From a virus, in the IMG/VR virus record IMGVR_UViG_3300044730_001822, positions 1-64,000 of that record: a stretch of DNA of 64,000 bases. The stretch is one strand, 5' to 3'. Position 1 is the first letter of the stretch. Every line of letters starts with the position of its first letter. Position numbers and translations under genes: made by a program. The notes beneath the pieces are model-generated. The model did not search any database. It was given only the letters and a program-made list of their open reading frames with translations, and had not been told where the DNA came from. Positions 8,118 to 16,291 of this stretch are shown in pieces.

Positions 8118-8492
8118 CCCAATGATTTCCAGAATCTGTTAAAAGAAAAGTACCCGTTTTTGACGCTGTTGCGCTATGCTGGCACGGAATACGTGGGCAT
8201 AGTACAAAACTCTGATGACATCATTACCACCCTGTACGACTATGGCAGTATCGCTGATGCAGATCTCAAGGGCAATTTTGTAGAACTGGCCAATGTGTGG
8301 TGGTGGGAAAGCAATCGCAGCATACCCATCAACATTTTCCTCAAACAGGACTGGGAAATATTCCGTCCGTTTCTCAAGACTTTTATCAACAAAGACATTG
8401 AAGTTTTACTGGGACCTGTGACCAGTCTTAATGACATAGCCCGTAAAAAGATCAAGCGTAAGTCAATTACCTTGGTCAAGCGTGTTGACTAG
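8115..8492 (+). CDS. Conserved hypothetical protein
   Basis: 125 residues, ending in a basic tail (RKKIKRKSITLVKRVD). The middle has an aromatic stretch VWWWESNRSIPINIFLKQDW. No enzymatic motif seen. It is a lone plus-strand gene, divergent from 6510-8102 and overlapping the 3' end of the DnaE-like gene by 30 bases tail to tail. It has a late promoter, so a virion or assembly role is possible. Function unknown. Confidence 0.7.
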   Translation: MPNDFQNLLKEKYPFLTLLRYAGTEYVGIVQNSDDIITTLYDYGSIADADLKGNFVELANVWWWESNRSIPINIFLKQDWEIFRPFLKTFINKDIEVLLGPVTSLNDIARKKIKRKSITLVKRVD

Positions 8493-9047
8493 ATTCATAT
8501 GCAGTGCCACCAAGTGTGCGTAGGCCACTGAGTGGCTGCGTTTGAAATAATATCCATCCTGCTCGGCCAACCAAATACGTTCTGCAACTTCACGCCAGGG
8601 CTTGCCCTGTAAATATCGCTTGGCTGGTCTGATCACAGCAATAAACATGGCCATGCGTGCTAGGGAATCAACAGGTTCGGGCATACGCTGCAGTTGATCC
8701 CAGGCATTGTTGATATGCACGATCTTTTGCACAAACTGCTGATCCTGCAATCGCTGCCAGGGAGGAGTGGTGGCCAACATCTGATCATAGTGCTGTTGAT
8801 CCCGGATCAGTTGATACACTGTGTTGTTCAGCAGATCGATCTTGAAGTAACCACGCTGTTCGGCCTGTTGGTAATCTATGCTGGCATAGCCATTTAGGGT
8901 GTCTCGGGGAATGTGGGTGACATACACACCAGAATTGTGTCGCACCAACTGATCGTTTTTGCGCTGGCTGGCTGCTGTGTGATCGATCAAGGCCAGCACT
9001 TGATCGCGATTGGCCAGGTCAATGTCAATGTCTGCGGCGATTTTCAT
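8463..9047 (-). CDS. Miniature DnaE-like (PolIII alpha palm) protein
   Basis: 194 residues. Segments align in order with the catalytic core of bacterial DnaE: DIDIDLANRDQVLALI (6-21) with the PDxDxDF...RDxVI motif; RHNSGVYVTH (36-45) with the KHAGGVVI segment; YFKIDLLNNT (67-76) with VKFDFLGLRT; DSLARMAMFIAVIRP (127-141) with the motif ending in LxRPGP; and GYYFKRSHSVAYA (165-177) with GYGFNKSHSAAYA. Two Asp in DIDID plus Asp71 correspond to the catalytic triad. DnaE is over 1000 residues, so PHP, thumb and most finger regions are absent. ATG 9047 overlaps the upstream stop (ATGA). It could be a repurposed polymerase, a regulator, or inactive. Confidence 0.65.
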   Translation of the reverse strand: MKIAADIDIDLANRDQVLALIDHTAASQRKNDQLVRHNSGVYVTHIPRDTLNGYASIDYQQAEQRGYFKIDLLNNTVYQLIRDQQHYDQMLATTPPWQRLQDQQFVQKIVHINNAWDQLQRMPEPVDSLARMAMFIAVIRPAKRYLQGKPWREVAERIWLAEQDGYYFKRSHSVAYAHLVALHMNLVNTLDQGN

Positions 9048-9730
9048 AGGCCCTGTTGCTGTAAATCGTGTTCGATCTTTAGTTGTGTGGCTGCGTAGTC
9101 ACGGAAACGCTGCGGCCAGTAGTCGGGATCAATCCAGGCATAAATGATTTCCTGCTGTTTTGAATCCAATCTCGACACAAACTCATGTCCTGAAGCACAG
9201 TTCAGCACAGTCCAGGCAGTGACACGTCCGGCTGTTATATCCTGCACGATGAGATTGGCATTGAGATATCTAAAGTAATCTCTGTAGTTGGCCAGGCTTG
9301 AATAACTCTGCATGGTTTCCGTGGCTCTGGTCACAGCATCGTTGGCATCTTCCCTGCGAGTGTGTGCAAGCAAAAATTCTTCGTAGATTTTGTCGCTGCT
9401 CCAATGATAGTCGATTTTGAGTCGGCGCTGTTCCGGAGCCAGCAGCCACCGCACATAGTGTGGAAAAGCGATCACCCGGCTGCTCACACAGTATCTGCCA
9501 AACTTGACCAGCACACGATACAAACTGTTGTTTTCAAAACTTTGCCACTCGTCTGCAACCTGCTGTCCCAGGCTGCGTTTGATGGCCATGTAGGCCTGCA
9601 GGCCCAGCAACACAGGTTTTTCTCCACGGCTGTTGAATCTGCGTTTGGGCTCACAGAGATGCGCCAGCAGTGTGGATTCCCTGCTGAACTCTCGATCGCA
9701 GTGCTGGCATTTATGTTTTGTCGTGTCCAA
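9044..9730 (-). CDS. Zinc-finger protein of the replication block
   Basis: 228 residues. The N-terminus has a single zinc-finger-like motif, CQHCDREFSRESTLLAHLC (8-26), close to C2H2/C2HC. The rest is helical and Arg/Tyr-rich with no enzyme motif recognised. A zinc finger suggests nucleic acid or protein contact. The frame opens with TTG 9730, inside the 3' end of the gp62-like gene. No ATG lies before the finger, so the TTG start is likely. It ends by ATGA overlap with the DnaE-like gene. Confidence 0.7.
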   Translation of the reverse strand: MDTTKHKCQHCDREFSRESTLLAHLCEPKRRFNSRGEKPVLLGLQAYMAIKRSLGQQVADEWQSFENNSLYRVLVKFGRYCVSSRVIAFPHYVRWLLAPEQRRLKIDYHWSSDKIYEEFLLAHTRREDANDAVTRATETMQSYSSLANYRDYFRYLNANLIVQDITAGRVTAWTVLNCASGHEFVSRLDSKQQEIIYAWIDPDYWPQRFRDYAATQLKIEHDLQQQGL

Positions 9731-10154
9731 GGTCTCTATGATATTGTTTGATATCTGCGTCTGTTACCAGTTGATCCAGTACTTCTGCGTCGGCTGTTTT
9801 GATTTCGGGAAACAGTTCTCGCAGGGTCTTGGTACGTCGGGTTTCCCGGGATTTTTTCACACGCGGCCAGGAATGCCGCTGTCGTCCCAGGCCCGGACTG
9901 GCTGCGATCAGCATATACCACTGCAGTTTGGGATGCCGGCTGAGAAGGAAAATATTTTTGTTGGCATAGTGATTGAGCAGTTGCACATATCCTGACTGTA
10001 TGTCTGGAGCAGCATCAACATAACTCATCCAGCGCAGAGCCATGTAGCCACTGAACTTTTTGCGGTCTTCTGCAGATAACTGATCATAGTAGTTGCGATC
10101 TCTGCGATCTATGGCAGCCAGCAAGTCCCACAAAAAATTATCGCGCTCGGCCAC
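9711..10154 (-). CDS. 62: Clamp-loader small subunit, gp62-like
   Basis: 147 residues. The pattern FLWDLLAAIDRRDRNYYDQL, then YMALRWMSYVD, then LLSRHPKLQWYMLIAASPG resembles gp62 of T4-like cyanophages, the non-ATPase subunit that loads the sliding clamp with gp44. The identification is from memory of the family pattern and is not certain. The start is GTG 10154, preceded by AAAGG and overlapping the upstream TAG. The gp44 and gp45 genes are not in this window. Confidence 0.6.
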   Translation of the reverse strand: MAERDNFLWDLLAAIDRRDRNYYDQLSAEDRKKFSGYMALRWMSYVDAAPDIQSGYVQLLNHYANKNIFLLSRHPKLQWYMLIAASPGLGRQRHSWPRVKKSRETRRTKTLRELFPEIKTADAEVLDQLVTDADIKQYHRDLGHDKT

Positions 10155-10654
10155 TACCAGGCCTTTCTATAGTCTACCACTTCGCAGTTGCGGCTGATGT
10201 CCTTGACAAAATACACGCATTCAGGATTGGGTTCATCATCCAGCGGAACACACAGCATCTGTCCGTTCTTTAGTTTGGGAGCATACCAAGTTATCTCATG
10301 ATACACATCAATGATCTGCGTGTCAAGGAAACTGGGACGGAACGATGTCAGTGGATTGAACTGGAATGCTTTGAACCCGCGATCATTCAAACTGGTCAAG
10401 GGCAACACTTCCAGGTCGCCCAGTTCGGGCTCGCCAATCAAGATCTTCCAGTCCAAGGGCATTTTCACACGATGCCGGCCCACTTGTAGTATCAAGGCAG
10501 GGCTGGTAAACGATTCCAAAAATATCAATGGTATGTAGTGATAGTCGGGCTCGTCAGGATTGCCGTTGTCAAACACTCCAAAACGCAGGTCGTCGATCTG
10601 CTCGGGCAAACTGTCTAGTTCATAACTGATGTTGTCTAGGGTCAAGATTTTCAT
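10154..10654 (-). CDS. Conserved hypothetical protein, first gene of replication operon
   Basis: 166 residues. The central segment LPLTSLNDRGFKAFQFNPLT and a C-terminal VPLDDEPNPECVYFVKD look like a conserved T4-like cyanophage protein of unknown function. Its promoter is almost consensus sigma70 (10661-10688) with only six bases between the -10 box and ATG 10654, so the mRNA should be leaderless. It leads a chain of overlapping genes: gp62-like, zinc-finger and DnaE-like. Confidence 0.7.
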   Translation of the reverse strand: MKILTLDNISYELDSLPEQIDDLRFGVFDNGNPDEPDYHYIPLIFLESFTSPALILQVGRHRVKMPLDWKILIGEPELGDLEVLPLTSLNDRGFKAFQFNPLTSFRPSFLDTQIIDVYHEITWYAPKLKNGQMLCVPLDDEPNPECVYFVKDISRNCEVVDYRKAW

Positions 10655-10660
10655 ATAACA

Positions 10661-10688
10661 ATTATACTTGAGATTGAGCAGATGTCAA
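10661..10688 (-). promoter_or_regulatory. Consensus sigma70-type promoter, leaderless
   Basis: TTGACA (10688-10683), 16-base spacer, TATAAT (10666-10661), then TGTTAT and the ATG at 10654. The expected transcript start falls on or beside the start codon. Confidence 0.85.
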
Positions 10689-10689
10689 C

Positions 10690-12153
10690 CTAACGATACT
10701 CCAATTTCTCTTGGGTGAATGGATATTCTGCTTCTCGATAAAAAGTTTTGCGTTTGGTCAAGTGTCGCTTGGCGAATCTGCAGGTTGAGGTTATGTCCCA
10801 GATCTGAACAAAGTCTTTGTCTTCTGCTTTACGAATGCCACGACCAATTGACTGGATAACACGCACAAAAGACTTGCCAGGCTCAACAAGCACCAGATTA
10901 AAAATACGGGGAATGTTAATACCAACTGAGGCCACACCGTAAGTAGCGACAATGATTTTGTCTGTTGTCTCCGATACTTCATCATAATGATCTTGCCTTT
11001 CTCCTGCTTTGGTAGCACCTGATATGAACACAGCACGGTCGCCCAGTCTATCTACTAAGGCACGACCTGCTGTGATACGATCCACTAGGATCAGCGTATT
11101 TCCGGTTCGATTTACTTCCTGTACAAGACTGGCGATAGCGTCCAGTCGATCTGCATCTTCCAGCAAAAACTTCAACTCGCTTTGATAGTTGGTATGTTCC
11201 TGATGATCTACCAACTGTACCACGTTCACATGGCACTGTGCCAGCACACCTTGCTGTTGCAATTCTGCGGCCGACAACTGTCCCACCACAGGACCTATGC
11301 TGACATGCAGTGCTTCGGATTCAAACTTTTCTTTGGGTATGGTACCTGTGAGGCCCCAACGTATGGGTATCTGGCTCATGACGCCGGTCAGTAGAGTCTT
11401 TAGTGCGTCAGCCTTGGCCATGTGTACTTCGTCCACTATCACACATACCACACCTTCTATGAACTCGCCGATGGTGACATCACCTATGTCGTTGCGTGTG
11501 TTCTTCAACAGATTGTTTAGGCTTTGCCAGGTACAGATTGTATGCGTCTTGTTATATTCCTTGCGATCTCCAAAGTACACACCTACATCCAATCCCAGAT
11601 TCACATAGTCTTTTTCTGTTTGTGTCACTAGACTTTTGTTGGGCACTATGACTATGGTGCGACCATGTGATTCGCACAGTTGGCTCAAGGCCGCGGTCAT
11701 GATAGTTTTTCCAGCGCCAGTGGCGATCTCCTGCAGGCACTGCGGATTGGTGATAAAATTGCGTATGATGGAGACCTGATAGTCTCTCAACACTATGGAC
11801 TCGCCTTGGGCAGGATGCCCGGCGGGCCATTGTCGATCAGCAAAAGTAGATTCTGTGATTTCTGGAAACTCAAAGTCGCGGCTGTATTCACGCAGATCTT
11901 CCAGTTCCACATCATAGCCTTCTTCATCCAGCACAGGCAATATTTGAGGCAATAGGTTCACATATGTGCTGCCGCCCAACTGGAAGAACGACACCTTGCC
12001 GTTCCAGCGTCCCATCCTCACCGCTGGCAAATACCTGGCATACGGCACTTCATACTCAAACAGGCGCATGAGCCTGCGTCGAGTTTCCAGTTCCAGGCCT
12101 TCGATTTTGACATTGACTTCGTCTTTGATGATTAAGGTGGCTGTGCCTACCAT
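10690..12153 (-). CDS. uvsW: UvsW-like DNA/RNA-DNA helicase
   Basis: 487 residues. The N-terminal substrate-binding region (1-115) includes YARYLPAVRMGRWNGKVSFF. A superfamily 2 helicase core follows: ATGAGKT (144-150), DEVH (241-244), LTGTIPKEK, and QSIGRGIRK near 430. T4 UvsW unwinds R-loops, reverses forks and helps move from origin- to recombination-dependent replication. ATG 12153 overlaps the upstream HARP-like gene by seven bases, suggesting a functional pair. Confidence 0.93.
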   Translation of the reverse strand: MVGTATLIIKDEVNVKIEGLELETRRRLMRLFEYEVPYARYLPAVRMGRWNGKVSFFQLGGSTYVNLLPQILPVLDEEGYDVELEDLREYSRDFEFPEITESTFADRQWPAGHPAQGESIVLRDYQVSIIRNFITNPQCLQEIATGAGKTIMTAALSQLCESHGRTIVIVPNKSLVTQTEKDYVNLGLDVGVYFGDRKEYNKTHTICTWQSLNNLLKNTRNDIGDVTIGEFIEGVVCVIVDEVHMAKADALKTLLTGVMSQIPIRWGLTGTIPKEKFESEALHVSIGPVVGQLSAAELQQQGVLAQCHVNVVQLVDHQEHTNYQSELKFLLEDADRLDAIASLVQEVNRTGNTLILVDRITAGRALVDRLGDRAVFISGATKAGERQDHYDEVSETTDKIIVATYGVASVGINIPRIFNLVLVEPGKSFVRVIQSIGRGIRKAEDKDFVQIWDITSTCRFAKRHLTKRKTFYREAEYPFTQEKLEYR

Positions 12154-13274
12154 GAGGTATTCCCGTCGAGATAGTCCTCGCGATGATATTGAGGATCGAT
12201 GTAATAGATGATTTTTCTAGCGATCTGTGCCGGCAGCGAACCAACGTCCCAGACCACAAGACCGCGACTTTTATTTATAACGATGTCCACTGAGTCAAAA
12301 TCAATGGCCTGATAGTTGTATTGATAATCGTCCATGAATTCCCATTCGGGGTTCCTAGATCTAGCACGGTAGTATGTGCTGACTCTGTTGGGCCATCGTT
12401 GTTGTATTGCTTGGCAAAGATCGTGATAGGCATCTTGTTCGTTGATCAGTTCAACGGCCACACTGTGTTGTTCATGCAGATGGATGTAATCCAATATGGC
12501 CTGATGATTTTGTTCGGACCAGGTCAGAGCCGTGGCCTGCTGTGAATTCAACATGGCGGGCACCACAGACTCGGCATCGCCGCAGAAATAACTGCGTAAA
12601 TCTTCATGGATCTCCACGCCGGCACGCACCAAGGTATTGAGCGTGGTCAAGGTCAAGGGCAGATGTTGAGGTATGGCTGCCATGAGATGTTGGTTGGCAC
12701 AGTTGATCATGATACTGCCATTGACCAGTCTGGCCTGAACTGTCCACTGATCAGCCTCTGACGCACTCAGCACAGGATCCAACAAGTCGTTGACCCGAGC
12801 GTCAATGTCATAGGCCGGAGTCCTGCTGCGACAAAACTCCAGCGTGGATCTGAGATTTTTGGCAGAAACAGGTATGATCCACTCTTTGGCATCCGGATCC
12901 CACACAGCATCGTCCACCAGATCTCGCGCTCTGCGATAGTCTGCCCAGGCATCCACTTGAGCGCGATTGTAGGGACTGCGCATGATTAGATGATCGTCTT
13001 GTAGGGTCAACTGTGCTCTTTCATGATCAGCTGTGGGAGGCAAGGGAATGACTGCCCAGGCCGCAGCCAACATGATATCGGGATCCAGGTTGGCCTGCTC
13101 AATCTGCTGGCGATATCGGTACACCAGTTTTTCCCACAGTTCGGCCTGCTTGGGCGTGACCGCGCGATTTTTGGCTATCCTGCGGTTGTAGACTTCGGTG
13201 ATGAATTGGCGGTCGTATCTGGCAAATTTGATGTTCTGCAACATCCAGTACCAGTAATTTTCACGAGATTTCAT
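12147..13274 (-). CDS. HARP-like domain protein upstream of UvsW
   Basis: 375 residues from ATG 13274. Residues about 92-150 (DDHLIMRSPYNRAQVDAW, then AVWDPDAKEWIIPVSAKN) follow the pattern of the HARP DNA-annealing domain: a short strand, 'PYN', helix, then W[DN]P..K.W.[IV]P. The rest is helical and not recognised, and no helicase core is present. Overlap with uvsW suggests it supplies an accessory DNA-remodelling activity; this is an inference. An upstream TTG (13292) is possible, but the promoter is placed to start transcription at the ATG. Confidence 0.6.
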   Translation of the reverse strand: MKSRENYWYWMLQNIKFARYDRQFITEVYNRRIAKNRAVTPKQAELWEKLVYRYRQQIEQANLDPDIMLAAAWAVIPLPPTADHERAQLTLQDDHLIMRSPYNRAQVDAWADYRRARDLVDDAVWDPDAKEWIIPVSAKNLRSTLEFCRSRTPAYDIDARVNDLLDPVLSASEADQWTVQARLVNGSIMINCANQHLMAAIPQHLPLTLTTLNTLVRAGVEIHEDLRSYFCGDAESVVPAMLNSQQATALTWSEQNHQAILDYIHLHEQHSVAVELINEQDAYHDLCQAIQQRWPNRVSTYYRARSRNPEWEFMDDYQYNYQAIDFDSVDIVINKSRGLVVWDVGSLPAQIARKIIYYIDPQYHREDYLDGNTSW

Positions 13275-13280
13275 AGTGCT

Positions 13281-13309
13281 ATTGTAACACAACTGTTAGG
13301 TTATTACAA
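13281..13309 (-). promoter_or_regulatory. Sigma70-type promoter, leaderless
   Basis: TTGTAA, 17-base spacer, TACAAT, then six bases (AGCACT) to ATG 13274. The -10 to ATG spacing equals that at 10661 and 47576. Confidence 0.55.
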
Positions 13310-13331
13310 ATAATGCCTAGCCAAAAACCCG

Positions 13332-13338
13332 CTAAATA
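13332..13338 (+). promoter_or_regulatory. Late promoter CTAAATA
   Basis: GCTAAATATG on the plus strand, 26 bases before ATG 13365. Confidence 0.7.
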
Positions 13339-13364
13339 TGCTATCTAGCCAAAAAAGGTTTTAA

Positions 13365-15398
13365 ATGATCATTACAAGTACTCGTGTGCGCGGTGGCAAA
13401 TACCGTGCCTTTGTCAGAACCGACCCTTATTTCAATCTTGTGACTTTGTTGTTGCCCGGTAACGGCGCCAACGGCGCTCAGAACAACACATTCCTGGACG
13501 CCAGCACCAATAACTTTGCCATCACAAGGAACGGCAATACCACGCAAGGTACATTTTCACCTTTTAGTCTTAGTGGGTGGAGCAACTACTTCGATGGCTC
13601 TGGTGATTATCTTGCTTTATCTGCAAACTCAGCATTTTTATTCACTGGTGATTTTACCATCGAGGCATGGGTAAACTTACCGGCTATTTCGGGCGGACCA
13701 TACACAATATTTGGCAGTGTCTACTCTGCATCTGTAACAATATTTGATTTCAGAGTTTTTAATAGTAATATACAAGTGTCACTGAATTCGGGCAGTGGCA
13801 CAAACCTAGGACTCGGTACTTTGTCTATCAATAGATGGGCACACATGGCTTTGGTCAGAAGCGGAAGTTCTATCAAATGTTATGTAGATGGAACACAGAC
13901 TGATACTACGTTGACCAATTCTAGTACCTTGGGATTTAACGATGTAGCAATGCGAGTTGGCGATTCGGGAACCGCAGGAAGTAATCCATTTAACGGATAT
14001 ATAAGCAATTTGCGAATCCTAAACGGCACTGCTCTGTATACCTCCAACTTTACGCCGCCGTCAAGTAATCTTACTGCTATTGCCAATACATCACTGTTGA
14101 CCTGCCAGAGCAATAGGTTTATAGACAATTCATCCAATGATTTTGCCTTGACAGTCAATGGGCAGACAAGGGTAACACCGTTCTCACCATTTCAGCCCGG
14201 TGCTCCTTACTTAACAGGTACCAACGGTGGTAGTCTATATTTGAGAGGCCCCGTCTCTACCGGCACTGACTATCTTAGTATAGCAAGTGACCCGGCTTTT
14301 CAATTTGGTAACAGTAATTTCACGGTAGAAACTTGGCTTTACCCAACTGCTGTCAATACTGTTGCAATTTATTCTAAAAGAGCCAACACTACTACCGCTT
14401 ACGGAAGCATTGTCTTCAATATCCAGAGTGATAGAAGCGTGCGTGTGCTTGGGACAGTTAATGGATCTTCGTGGGGAGTTAATTCGCAGGGTAACACTCT
14501 CATAAATGCAAATTGTTGGAATCATGTGGCTGTTACAAGAAATGGCACACTTTGGAATATTTGGGTCAACGGCAGGAACAGTGCTAACTCTGTATTGGCT
14601 GGAACAATACCAGATAACCCATCTAATGTCACTGTGGGCACGCAAGGCAATAACCAATCAATAAACAATACTCCAGTGTATTTTTCTGATTTGAGAGTGG
14701 TCAAAGGAACAGCAGTGTATACAACAAATTTTACACTACCCACTTCACCATTGACTGCCATTGCCAATACCAGTCTTTTATTAAATTCAACCAACGCTGG
14801 TATAAGGGACGCTGCTGCCGATAATGTTATTGAGACCATTGGTAATGTGCAGATATCAACTGTACAAAGCAAATTCGGTGGATCATCTATATCGTTTGAT
14901 GGTTCAGGTGATTATTTTATAGTTTCGTCAACAACTGCAAATCCACTGTTGGCATTTGGTACCGGTGATTTTACCATAGAATTTTGGATTCGATTTAATA
15001 CAACTGCTGGTGTAACTATCCTTGACTATAGACCGGAATCAAACGGGGCATATGCCACCATAATCACTGATGCCACGAATAAAATCATCTATTACTCTAA
15101 TTCAGCAAACAGAATTCTTGGTACTACGGCACTAGCCACAAACTCCTGGCATCATATTGCTGTTGTTCGCAGTAGCGGATCAACAAAACTGTATATCAAT
15201 GGAATCAATGAAGGATCTGCATTTGCAGATACACAGAATTATCTGTCAGGAGCAAATAGACCGGTTGTTGGAACCAGTGGGTTTCCGTTAGGAACTGGTT
15301 CGTTGAATGCTTATATCCAGGACCTACGCATCACGCAAAACCTGGCCCGTTACACAGCCGACTTTACCCCGCCTACCCAGGCTTTTCCAACACAGTAG
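13365..15398 (+). CDS. Tail-associated adhesin with three LamG/ConA-like domains
   Basis: 677 residues. Three copies of a concanavalin/LamG-type unit are visible: each has a YFDGSGDYL or SFDGSGDYF strand, FTIEAWVN / FTVETWLY / FTIEFWIR, W.H.A.VR..S..K.Y.DG, and an ending such as ISNLRILNGTALYTSNFTPP. Such domains bind glycans or proteins. The N-terminus MIITSTRVRGGKYRAF resembles those of the two downstream glycine-rich proteins and may dock on the fibre. The plus-strand location with a late promoter marks a separate host-recognition operon. Receptor unknown. Confidence 0.8.
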   Translation: MIITSTRVRGGKYRAFVRTDPYFNLVTLLLPGNGANGAQNNTFLDASTNNFAITRNGNTTQGTFSPFSLSGWSNYFDGSGDYLALSANSAFLFTGDFTIEAWVNLPAISGGPYTIFGSVYSASVTIFDFRVFNSNIQVSLNSGSGTNLGLGTLSINRWAHMALVRSGSSIKCYVDGTQTDTTLTNSSTLGFNDVAMRVGDSGTAGSNPFNGYISNLRILNGTALYTSNFTPPSSNLTAIANTSLLTCQSNRFIDNSSNDFALTVNGQTRVTPFSPFQPGAPYLTGTNGGSLYLRGPVSTGTDYLSIASDPAFQFGNSNFTVETWLYPTAVNTVAIYSKRANTTTAYGSIVFNIQSDRSVRVLGTVNGSSWGVNSQGNTLINANCWNHVAVTRNGTLWNIWVNGRNSANSVLAGTIPDNPSNVTVGTQGNNQSINNTPVYFSDLRVVKGTAVYTTNFTLPTSPLTAIANTSLLLNSTNAGIRDAAADNVIETIGNVQISTVQSKFGGSSISFDGSGDYFIVSSTTANPLLAFGTGDFTIEFWIRFNTTAGVTILDYRPESNGAYATIITDATNKIIYYSNSANRILGTTALATNSWHHIAVVRSSGSTKLYINGINEGSAFADTQNYLSGANRPVVGTSGFPLGTGSLNAYIQDLRITQNLARYTADFTPPTQAFPTQ

Positions 15399-15412
15399 GA
15401 TTTTAGGCACTA

Positions 15413-15419
15413 CTAAATA
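15413..15419 (+). promoter_or_regulatory. Late promoter CTAAATA
   Basis: ACTAAATATC on the plus strand, 25 bases before ATG 15445 in the 46-base gap between adhesin genes. Confidence 0.7.
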
Positions 15420-15444
15420 TCTGGACTATTGAAACTAACATAAA

Positions 15445-16272
15445 ATGCAAATAATTGGTACTAAAGTTTTTGGTGGTTCTACATTCATATGCGATCTCGA
15501 TATTTCGCTGGCAGTCCAATATCTGTTGGTAGCAGGTGGCGGTGGCGGGGCACAAGGAGATAACGGAGTACCCGGCGGTGGTGGTGGTGCCGGGGGAGCT
15601 GGCGGTTTTTTGTCGGGCTCAATCAATTTCACGCCAGGCGAAACATATACAGTTGTTATTGGCGCCGGCGGTGCAACAAATGTCAATGGTTCTAATTCCA
15701 GTCTAACAGGACCTCAGGTAACACGAACAGCCACGGGCGGTGGTCGTGGTGGTATTGCATTGGCTGCAGGACTTGCCGGAGGCTCAGGCGGTGGCGGAGG
15801 AGGTCGTGGACTTTCCGGCGGTACCGGCATTTCTGGTCAGGGCAACAACGGTGGCACAGGTGGTGCTTTTACCGGGGGCGGAGGCGGTGGTGGCGGAGCA
15901 GCAACCGCGGGATCATCGGGAGGTCCCACCAATGGCGGGGTCGGCGGCGATGGTAAAAATTGGCTTGGATTGGGAACATATTATGCTGGTGGTGGAGGTG
16001 GAGGTGGCGACAATGGTCCTGCATCAAATGCCGATGGCGGCCTGGGCGGACCCACCAAAGGCACAGCCGCATCTGCCAACAGTGGCAGTGGTGGTTGCGG
16101 CGGCAATAGCCCAAATGGAGAAAGTGGATATGCCGGCGGATCTGGTATAGTTATCATGAGATTTTTATCAACATTTGGCACCGCTGCCTCAACCACTGGG
16201 TCCGTGACTTTTTCCACAGATGGAACCTACAACACATATACCTTCACCGGTGGCGGCACCATAACTTTCTAA
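15445..16272 (+). CDS. Glycine-rich adhesin (gp38-type)
   Basis: 275 residues. A short N-terminal domain (MQIIGTKVFGGSTFICDLD) is followed by long glycine-rich runs (VAGGGGGAQGDNGVPGGGGG and similar) separated by short variable loops, and a C-terminal beta region ending GTYNTYTFTGGGTITF. Polyglycine-helix bundles with hypervariable loops are known from gp38-type distal adhesins of T-even phages. Receptor recognition is inferred from that resemblance. It is followed 19 bases later by a second, similar gene. Confidence 0.75.
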   Translation: MQIIGTKVFGGSTFICDLDISLAVQYLLVAGGGGGAQGDNGVPGGGGGAGGAGGFLSGSINFTPGETYTVVIGAGGATNVNGSNSSLTGPQVTRTATGGGRGGIALAAGLAGGSGGGGGGRGLSGGTGISGQGNNGGTGGAFTGGGGGGGGAATAGSSGGPTNGGVGGDGKNWLGLGTYYAGGGGGGGDNGPASNADGGLGGPTKGTAASANSGSGGCGGNSPNGESGYAGGSGIVIMRFLSTFGTAASTTGSVTFSTDGTYNTYTFTGGGTITF

Positions 16273-16291
16273 CCATGAGGAAAAACTAGGT

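Noticed and set aside
13880-14872. Minus-strand frames (92, 140 and 116 residues) opposite the LamG adhesin
   Set aside because: The plus-strand gene has three clear LamG units, so these are shadows.
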